NCBI GenBank assembly: GCA_964501365.1
Contig: CAZCST010000020.1
Span: forward strand, 124,001 to 188,000
Source: CAZAMB01 sp964501365
GTDB lineage: Bacteria; Planctomycetota; Phycisphaerae; UBA1845
Length of the DNA stretch: 64,000 nt
Reading direction: 5' to 3'
Shown here: positions 59,821 to 64,000 of the stretch, piece by piece
Numbering within the stretch: position 1 is the stretch's first letter
Layout: every line of letters begins with the position of its first letter
The notes under the pieces: model-generated
Databases searched by the model: none
The model's input: the letters and a program-made list of their open reading frames with translations, nothing else
What the model was told of the DNA's origin: nothing
Program-made: the position numbers and the translations under genes

Positions 59821-61143
59821 TCACGTTGATTTGAGATCATCCGGTGGAGCATCCGGCCGAAAGTAGCCTCTTCCTCGGCGGTTCTCGATTTCGTAATTCG
59901 CGGCGCGAAGTTCTTTGATCAATTGACGGACTGTATCCTCCGAAGTATCAAGCTCATTCGCCAGTTCTTTTCCGCTTGAAGCGCAATTTTTGAGCGCCCT
60001 CCAAAGGTTTTTCTGTCCGTCTGTCATCACGCGGTTTTTCCCGCCCGTCTCCGGTGGATCGGAAACCAAACCCTCTCGATGTGTTGCGATGTTGCTCGAA
60101 TGGAGCCTCATCTCTTCAGCTTCAACCGGGCAATAGGTCAAGATCTCTTGGATCAACTCCTGCGTAAACCCTCCTAGTTGCAGAGAATTGACATGATCTT
60201 CCATCGCATCACGCTGAAGTGGCGTATTCATGCTTAATCGCCAACAATATTCTCCGATATACTTCTCATCGTTATGCCGATCGCCGTGACCGCCTAAGCT
60301 TCGCTTTCGCTGGGCGACGGCGGCACCTAGCCGATCAACCACAAAATCCCAAGCGTACATTTTACCAGAATGAATACGTAGACGGCGGCATTCATCGTCT
60401 CTTAGTTCGTTCACCGCCAATTGCAAATGCCAAGGAGTTACTAATGACTTGAACCGGTCATCGTTAATAATGTAGCGGACTGTCCCGGAAAACAGTCCCG
60501 TGAAACTTACATCAAGCAATCCATCGACTGCGTCCTCCAGCAACTTACGATCGGCGGCGTTAAGTTCGCCTTCAGGTTGCCTTAATGCGATGGCGAAAGC
60601 TCGGTCAACTACTCGCACGTCTCGCCGTTGCTTCGTCTTGAATACCCTCCGGAGAAGCTCTTTAAGGTCGAGAGAACTTGGAACGGAATCAGAAAGCAAG
60701 TCATCCATTGAGGTGTCTTCTTTGGTCCTCACTTCCAGAAGTTCAGTGCGCAGTGATCGAAGACGATCTTCGAACTTCTTAAGGTTCTGAAGGATTAGCC
60801 GCCGCCGAGTCTCTTGTACCTCAGCTTGTTCTGCTGGATCTGTCAGAGGTAACGGAAACTGCCCAACCTCGGATTCAAGTTCCTTTATCGCTTGATCGTC
60901 AAGCCGCATTGCGTAGTCTGAAAGAAACCAGTCCATTGACTTTTGAACATGGTCCTTATGGTAAGCCAACAAACGGAATGCTGTTCCGTCCAGCTTGAGC
61001 TGACGCAAGTGTGTTGCGAGCTCACGCAATGCATAGTCTTCGTACCCGCCGAGCGCTCCGTAAGTTGGGTCTTCGAGTTTCTCTAACAGCTCGTTGATGC
61101 ATTTTGTTGCGGCCTTTCGCGTCCCTTCATAAGCATCCAACAT
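59821..61143 (-). CDS. Unknown 440-aa protein with C-terminal winged-helix-like domain
   Basis: Starts at ATG 61143. The N-terminal half is mostly alpha-helical and charged (LEKLEDPTYGALGGYEDYAL, FPLPLTDPAEQAEVQETRRR, FEDRLRSLRTELLEVRTKED), with coiled-coil-like stretches. The middle is unrecognised. The C-terminus (TDGQKNLWRALKNCASSGKE, LANELDTSEDTVRQLIKELR, RRGRGYFRPD) has a winged-helix pattern. The local base composition is visibly lower in G+C than neighbouring genes, suggesting separate acquisition. An element-specific regulator or initiator is possible; no function is assigned. Confidence 0.65.
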   Translation of the reverse strand: MLDAYEGTRKAATKCINELLEKLEDPTYGALGGYEDYALRELATHLRQLKLDGTAFRLLAYHKDHVQKSMDWFLSDYAMRLDDQAIKELESEVGQFPLPLTDPAEQAEVQETRRRLILQNLKKFEDRLRSLRTELLEVRTKEDTSMDDLLSDSVPSSLDLKELLRRVFKTKQRRDVRVVDRAFAIALRQPEGELNAADRKLLEDAVDGLLDVSFTGLFSGTVRYIINDDRFKSLVTPWHLQLAVNELRDDECRRLRIHSGKMYAWDFVVDRLGAAVAQRKRSLGGHGDRHNDEKYIGEYCWRLSMNTPLQRDAMEDHVNSLQLGGFTQELIQEILTYCPVEAEEMRLHSSNIATHREGLVSDPPETGGKNRVMTDGQKNLWRALKNCASSGKELANELDTSEDTVRQLIKELRAANYEIENRRGRGYFRPDAPPDDLKST

Positions 61144-61528
61144 CAAAGCTATCCTCGCATGTCCTTCGGTGCGCCCAAAAGTTTGGCTGACTGAGCAAGC
61201 TTCGAAAGAATACATCACGGAGCCATTCAAAACCAACGCGAATCCGTCGGTCCAGGATCATTGCTAAACTGCCAATTTGGACTCGTGCCTCAAATTGTGC
61301 TGGGGCCCGAGACAAGGCTAGCTACTCCCGGTACCCGCGAAAAAGGGCCGGCTTGGGTTCAAAAACGGGGCGCAAAATGGGTCCCATGTTGCGCGACAGC
61401 CGATGCGAAGGGGGATAACTCCAATGCGGAGTCTCAAAAGAAGCCTGGGGTCGGATTCGCTTTCGTATTTGTCGATGGGAGTCTCATCGCGGCGCGAGTG
61501 TCACGCAATGGCACTTGCAGAAAGCAAT

Positions 61529-61583
61529 TCGCAAAGCGCTCGCAAACGGCCTGAAAACAAGCCGTAAACGACTCGCAAAGAGT
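61529..61583. repeat. Five helically phased 11-bp repeats (iteron-like)
   Basis: Units start at 61529 (TCGCAAAGCGC), 61540 (TCGCAAACGGC), 61551 (CTGAAAACAAG), 61562 (CCGTAAACGAC) and 61573 (TCGCAAAGAGT). Position 3 is G and positions 5-7 are AAA in all five. Inverted TTTGC copies follow at 61583 and 61604. The 11-bp spacing puts each unit on the same face of the helix. Confidence 0.8.
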
Positions 61584-61660
61584 TTGCATCGTGCGCGTGA
61601 AAGTTTGCGCCGATGATTTTTCCACAACGGACCCGTTGTAGAATTTTTTTGTGCCAAGCC

Positions 61661-61688
61661 TTGACACTCGCCGATTAGGTTGTATATT
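61661..61688 (+). promoter_or_regulatory. Sigma70 promoter of the ardC operon
   Basis: TTGACA (61661-61666) and TATATT (61683-61688), spacer 16 bases. Transcription would begin near 61695 and cover the hairpin and ardC-clamp-loader genes. Confidence 0.65.
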
Positions 61689-61723
61689 TGATTTTGTTCA
61701 ATGCGACGTGCGTTGAATGAAAG

Positions 61724-61756
61724 TGGGCGACGCGATGCTGAAACATCCGTCGCCCA
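61724..61756 (+). promoter_or_regulatory. Leader hairpin upstream of ardC
   Basis: TGGGCGACG (61724-61732) pairs with CGTCGCCCA (61748-61756). After one bulged C the stem continues as GATG (61734-61737) with CATC (61744-61747), around loop CTGAAA. It lies 18 bases before the AAGGAG ribosome site (61773-61777), where it could control translation, bind protein or act as single-stranded DNA structure. Confidence 0.65.
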
Positions 61757-61786
61757 GGGCAACGACTCGGTTAAGGAGCCGTCACC

Positions 61787-62680
61787 ATGCAAAGCATATC
61801 TTCTACTGCGCCGGAAAACAACGAAAACCCAAAGGAAAAAGCAAAAGCGATGCGAGCGCGCATCGACGAATCGGTCGAAGCGCTCGCCAAGGCCGTTGAC
61901 GACGTACGCGCATCGGAAACGTTCCAAGCCTATTTGAATGTTCAAGCGCGTTTTCACCATTATTCCTGGCACAATTCGCTATTGATAATGATGCAAAAGC
62001 CGGATGCGTCGCGCGTCGCCGGCTTTCAGACCTGGAAAAAACTCGGGCGCTTCGTCCGCAAAGGCGAGCGCGGAATCATGATTTTCGCGCCTTGTCCGTT
62101 CCATCGGGAAGCAACCAACGAAGCCGGCGAGTCCGAATCGGTCAACGGCATTTTCTTCAAGGCCGTTCACGTCTTCGACCTGGCGCAGACCGACGGGAAG
62201 GAATTGCCCGACGTGGATTGCCCGATTGTCGATAGCGACGCATCGGCACTCTTGAATAGCCTGGAGCGCGTCGCCTTGAAGCGCGGCATTTCGGTCAAGT
62301 TTGAAGCGCTGGAAGGAAAAGGCTTCGGATACGCGACGGACAAAGGCGCTTCCATCGTCATCGATAACACGCATCCAACAGGCCAACAGGCAAAGACTTT
62401 CGCCCATGAATTGGCGCACTGCGCTTTGCATTTCGGGAAACCCGACGGCGCAACGACCCTGACGCGCAATCTCGCCGAATTGGAAGCCGAATCTATCGCT
62501 TACGTCGTTTGCCAACACTTCGGCCTGGATACAACCATTCGGTCATCGGCCTACATCGCATTGTGGCAAGGCGACTCCAAAGGCCTACGGGCAAGCCTGG
62601 AGCGCATCGCATCGACGGCGCGAACGATCGTTGACGACGTGGAAAGCCTGGAAGCCGTCGCCGAAAGGATGGTGGCCTAA
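61787..62680 (+). CDS. ArdC-type antirestriction protein (ssDNA-binding/zinc metallopeptidase)
   Basis: A 297-aa protein. The ArdC N-terminal domain is YSWHNSLLIMMQKPDASRVA with GFQTWKKLGRFVRKGERGIM. The C-terminal gluzincin-like site is HELAH (207-211) with Glu in ELEAESIAYVV about 23 residues on. ArdC proteins are transferred or expressed early in conjugation and counter host restriction. AAGGAG lies before ATG 61787. Its stop overlaps the next start (TAATG), so the two are an operon. Confidence 0.9.
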   Translation: MQSISSTAPENNENPKEKAKAMRARIDESVEALAKAVDDVRASETFQAYLNVQARFHHYSWHNSLLIMMQKPDASRVAGFQTWKKLGRFVRKGERGIMIFAPCPFHREATNEAGESESVNGIFFKAVHVFDLAQTDGKELPDVDCPIVDSDASALLNSLERVALKRGISVKFEALEGKGFGYATDKGASIVIDNTHPTGQQAKTFAHELAHCALHFGKPDGATTLTRNLAELEAESIAYVVCQHFGLDTTIRSSAYIALWQGDSKGLRASLERIASTARTIVDDVESLEAVAERMVA

Positions 62681-63363
62681 TGCTTAGCGAACGATACAGA
62701 CCAAAGACCTGGGAAGGATTCGTAGGGCAAGCCGCCATTGAAGAGATTCAGACCGCTTGTGACGATTCCTGGCTATTTGAAGGATGCGGCGAGCGCTGGC
62801 TATTCGAGTCGGATTCCATCGCCGGATGCGGGAAAACGTCGGCGGCCTATGTCACGGCGCGGGCGCTAGGATGCTCGGATTTTGCTATCGAACGCATCGA
62901 CTCCAGGTCCGCCACCATCGCCGATTTTCGGGCGCTGGAATCGTCGATGCGTGTTTTCGGATGGGCGGGCAATGGCCGACGATGCTTCATCATCGACGAA
63001 ATCCAGCACTTGAACAAAGATTGCATGCGCATGCTGCTGGGACTTCTGGAGTCGTTGCCGAATCACGTTTTGGTCATCGGCACAACGACAAGCGTAACCT
63101 GGGCGGACGATATTGACGGTCTCTATTCGCGCTGGCGACGGTTTCGGTTTCGCAAGCCGGATGCGAAGGCCGTAGCCGAACACCTGGAGCGCATCGCGCG
63201 GGAACTTTCCCTGTCGATTCCCGATGGTTTTCGGTTTCTTTCCTATGTCCAGGGCAAGTACGACGGGCGCTCCAACGGAAACAATCTGCGCGACCTAATC
63301 GACGGCCTGCCCGATACGTTACGACGGTTCAAAGTGCGCTCGGCGGAAGCCGTAGCGGCCTAA
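62680..63363 (+). CDS. RFC/DnaX-like clamp-loader AAA protein of a mobile element
   Basis: A 227-aa protein that starts as clamp-loader subunits do (MLSERYRPKTWEGFVGQAAI). Walker A is altered: SIAGCGKT (46-53) with Ser instead of the first Gly. Walker B is CFIIDEIQHL (102-111) and sensor 1 VIGTTTS. The arginine-finger motif SRC of RFC is SRW (150-152: YSRWRRFRFRKPDA). The lid helices follow. Most bacteria carry only DnaX, HolA and HolB. It may load a sliding clamp on the element or have lost loader function. It is translationally coupled to ardC. Confidence 0.78.
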   Translation: MLSERYRPKTWEGFVGQAAIEEIQTACDDSWLFEGCGERWLFESDSIAGCGKTSAAYVTARALGCSDFAIERIDSRSATIADFRALESSMRVFGWAGNGRRCFIIDEIQHLNKDCMRMLLGLLESLPNHVLVIGTTTSVTWADDIDGLYSRWRRFRFRKPDAKAVAEHLERIARELSLSIPDGFRFLSYVQGKYDGRSNGNNLRDLIDGLPDTLRRFKVRSAEAVAA

Positions 63364-63388
63364 TCAACAAACCATAACGCCGAGCGCT

Positions 63389-63420
63389 GGCGGTGGGTCC
63401 GTTTCGGCGGACCCGCCGTC
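63389..63420. repeat. Strong 13-bp-stem hairpin between operon end and recombinase
   Basis: GGCGGTGGGTCCG (63389-63401) pairs with CGGACCCGCCGTC (63408-63420) with two G-T wobbles, loop TTTCGG. There is no T-run, so factor-independent termination is unlikely. Confidence 0.6.
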
Positions 63421-63445
63421 GGCGTCCGGTCTGGAGATACAAACC

Positions 63446-64000
63446 ATGAAAGCAATTGGATACACACGATGCTCTACGAACGAACAAGCCGATAGCGGCC
63501 TGGGACTCGACGCGCAGTCCGAACGGATCAGAGCATATTGCGTCATGCGCGGCATCGACCTGGCGGACATAATCACCGATGCGGGAGTGTCGGGCGGGAA
63601 GCCATTGGCGACGCGCGAAGGCGGACAGCGATTGCTTGCCGACCTGAAAGACAAGCGCGCCGAAGCCGTCGTCATGCTCAAGTTGGACCGCATGTTTCGC
63701 AATGCTGGCGATTGCCTCACGACGGTAGAGCGCTGGGAGAAAACCGGCGTCGCCTTGCACGTAGTTGACCTGGGCGGGAACGCTATCGACACAACCAGCG
63801 CCGCCGGGCGCTTCATGCTCGTCGTCCTGGCCGGCGCGGCCGAAATGGAACGCAACCTGACCCGCGAACGGACCCGCTCGGCAATGGCCGTGAAACGCGG
63901 GAACGGACAGCGAATAGGTACAATTCCCTATGGGTACGACCTGGCCAGCGACGGCGCGACTCTGGTACGGAACGAAGCCGAACAGGCCGTCATCGCCGAA
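63446..64000 (+). CDS. Large serine recombinase, N-terminal part (runs off window)
   Basis: 185 codons seen from ATG 63446, with GGAG upstream. The resolvase domain is clear: Ser10 in GYTRCSTNEQADSGLGLDAQ, ITDAGVSGGKPLATREGGQR, VVMLKLDRMFRNAGD (LDR motif) and MLVVLAGAAEMERNLTRERT. A recombinase domain begins (IPYGYDLASDG). It coexists with a tyrosine integrase at the other end of the element. It may act in resolution, inversion or a nested integration. Confidence 0.92.
   Translation, partial: MKAIGYTRCSTNEQADSGLGLDAQSERIRAYCVMRGIDLADIITDAGVSGGKPLATREGGQRLLADLKDKRAEAVVMLKLDRMFRNAGDCLTTVERWEKTGVALHVVDLGGNAIDTTSAAGRFMLVVLAGAAEMERNLTRERTRSAMAVKRGNGQRIGTIPYGYDLASDGATLVRNEAEQAVIAE

Larger units (their letters stand above)
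61144..61786. other. Non-coding control region of the mobile element
   Basis: A 643-bp gap between divergent genes. It contains the five phased 11-bp repeats (61529-61583), inverted TTTGCG/TTTGCA copies (61583-61609), the promoter (61661-61688), a leader hairpin (61724-61756) and a strong ribosome site for ArdC. The first part (61144-61500) has no recognised feature; its reading frames look like chance. Origin of replication or transfer is a possibility, not shown. Confidence 0.5.

Noticed and set aside
61261..61554. 97-aa plus-strand frame in the element gap
   Set aside because: It ends in the phased repeat array, lacks a ribosome site and shows no conserved motif.
1..64000. CRISPR array
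   Set aside because: No regularly spaced 25-40 bp repeats with unique spacers were seen; the only periodic array is the 11-bp set at 61529-61583.

Overview
The window looks like chromosome of a Planctomycetota bacterium, probably of a Phycisphaerae-like lineage. This is inferred, not proven. The reasons are the high GC content, secreted proteins ending in dockerin-like or PEP-CTERM modules, many small zinc-ribbon and membrane proteins, a Ser/Thr kinase with a zinc-ribbon N-terminus, lipid A/Kdo genes, and short GTAGGGTG-headed palindromes scattered between and inside genes.

Layout, left to right. 1-3921: a trehalose locus with a membrane-anchored trehalose-6-phosphate synthase (cut by the left edge) divergent from a trehalose-phosphatase/GH15 fusion. 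3956-5962: kbl and a zinc-ribbon membrane protein. 5964-7684: a DUF1778/GNAT toxin-antitoxin cassette between a gene and a 3' remnant sharing a 33-bp identical end. 7859-12303: PH-domain protein, nadA, HAD hydrolase, a small protein and a solute-binding protein. 12304-24110: a long block entirely on the minus strand, read right to left: gcvT, gcvH, der, a zinc-ribbon protein, a 35-codon membrane ORF, kdtA, acs, SEC-C, Clp_N, lpxA and a Cys-rich secreted protein. 24387-31641: seven-heme cytochrome, mnmA, GT9, a cohesin/dockerin-like secreted protein, UbiB-like kinase, DUF5946. 31788-42288: secreted proteins, moaC, GNAT, MaoC, response regulator, ABC ATPase, small membrane/lipoproteins and an SH3 protein. 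42383-45904: pabB-pabC-nif3. 45996-54871: NYN nuclease, tRNA-Ala, FHA, Ser/Thr kinase, GspE/PilB ATPase, a duplicated-domain secreted protein, STAS, and two paralogous secreted proteins.

From 54908 to beyond 64000 lies an integrated mobile element at tRNA-Gln(CTG). Its tyrosine integrase reads into the tRNA gene. It carries an XRE/DUF4258 pair, a CHC2-TOPRIM-RecA-like primase/helicase, an AlpA-type HTH protein, a 440-aa unknown protein, an ArdC-type antirestriction protein, an RFC/DnaX-like clamp-loader AAA protein and a large serine recombinase running off the right edge. The 643-bp gap at 61144-61786 holds five 11-bp helically phased repeats, a near-consensus sigma70 promoter and a 13-bp-stem leader hairpin. 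It is the best candidate here for an undescribed replication or control region.

Functional groups: lpxA, kdtA and the GT9 gene point to an LPS-bearing outer membrane; gcvT/gcvH/kbl to glycine/threonine metabolism; pabB/pabC to folate; moaC to molybdopterin; FHA, kinase, STAS and OmpR-type regulator to signalling. All functional statements are read from protein motifs by eye; no database search was run.
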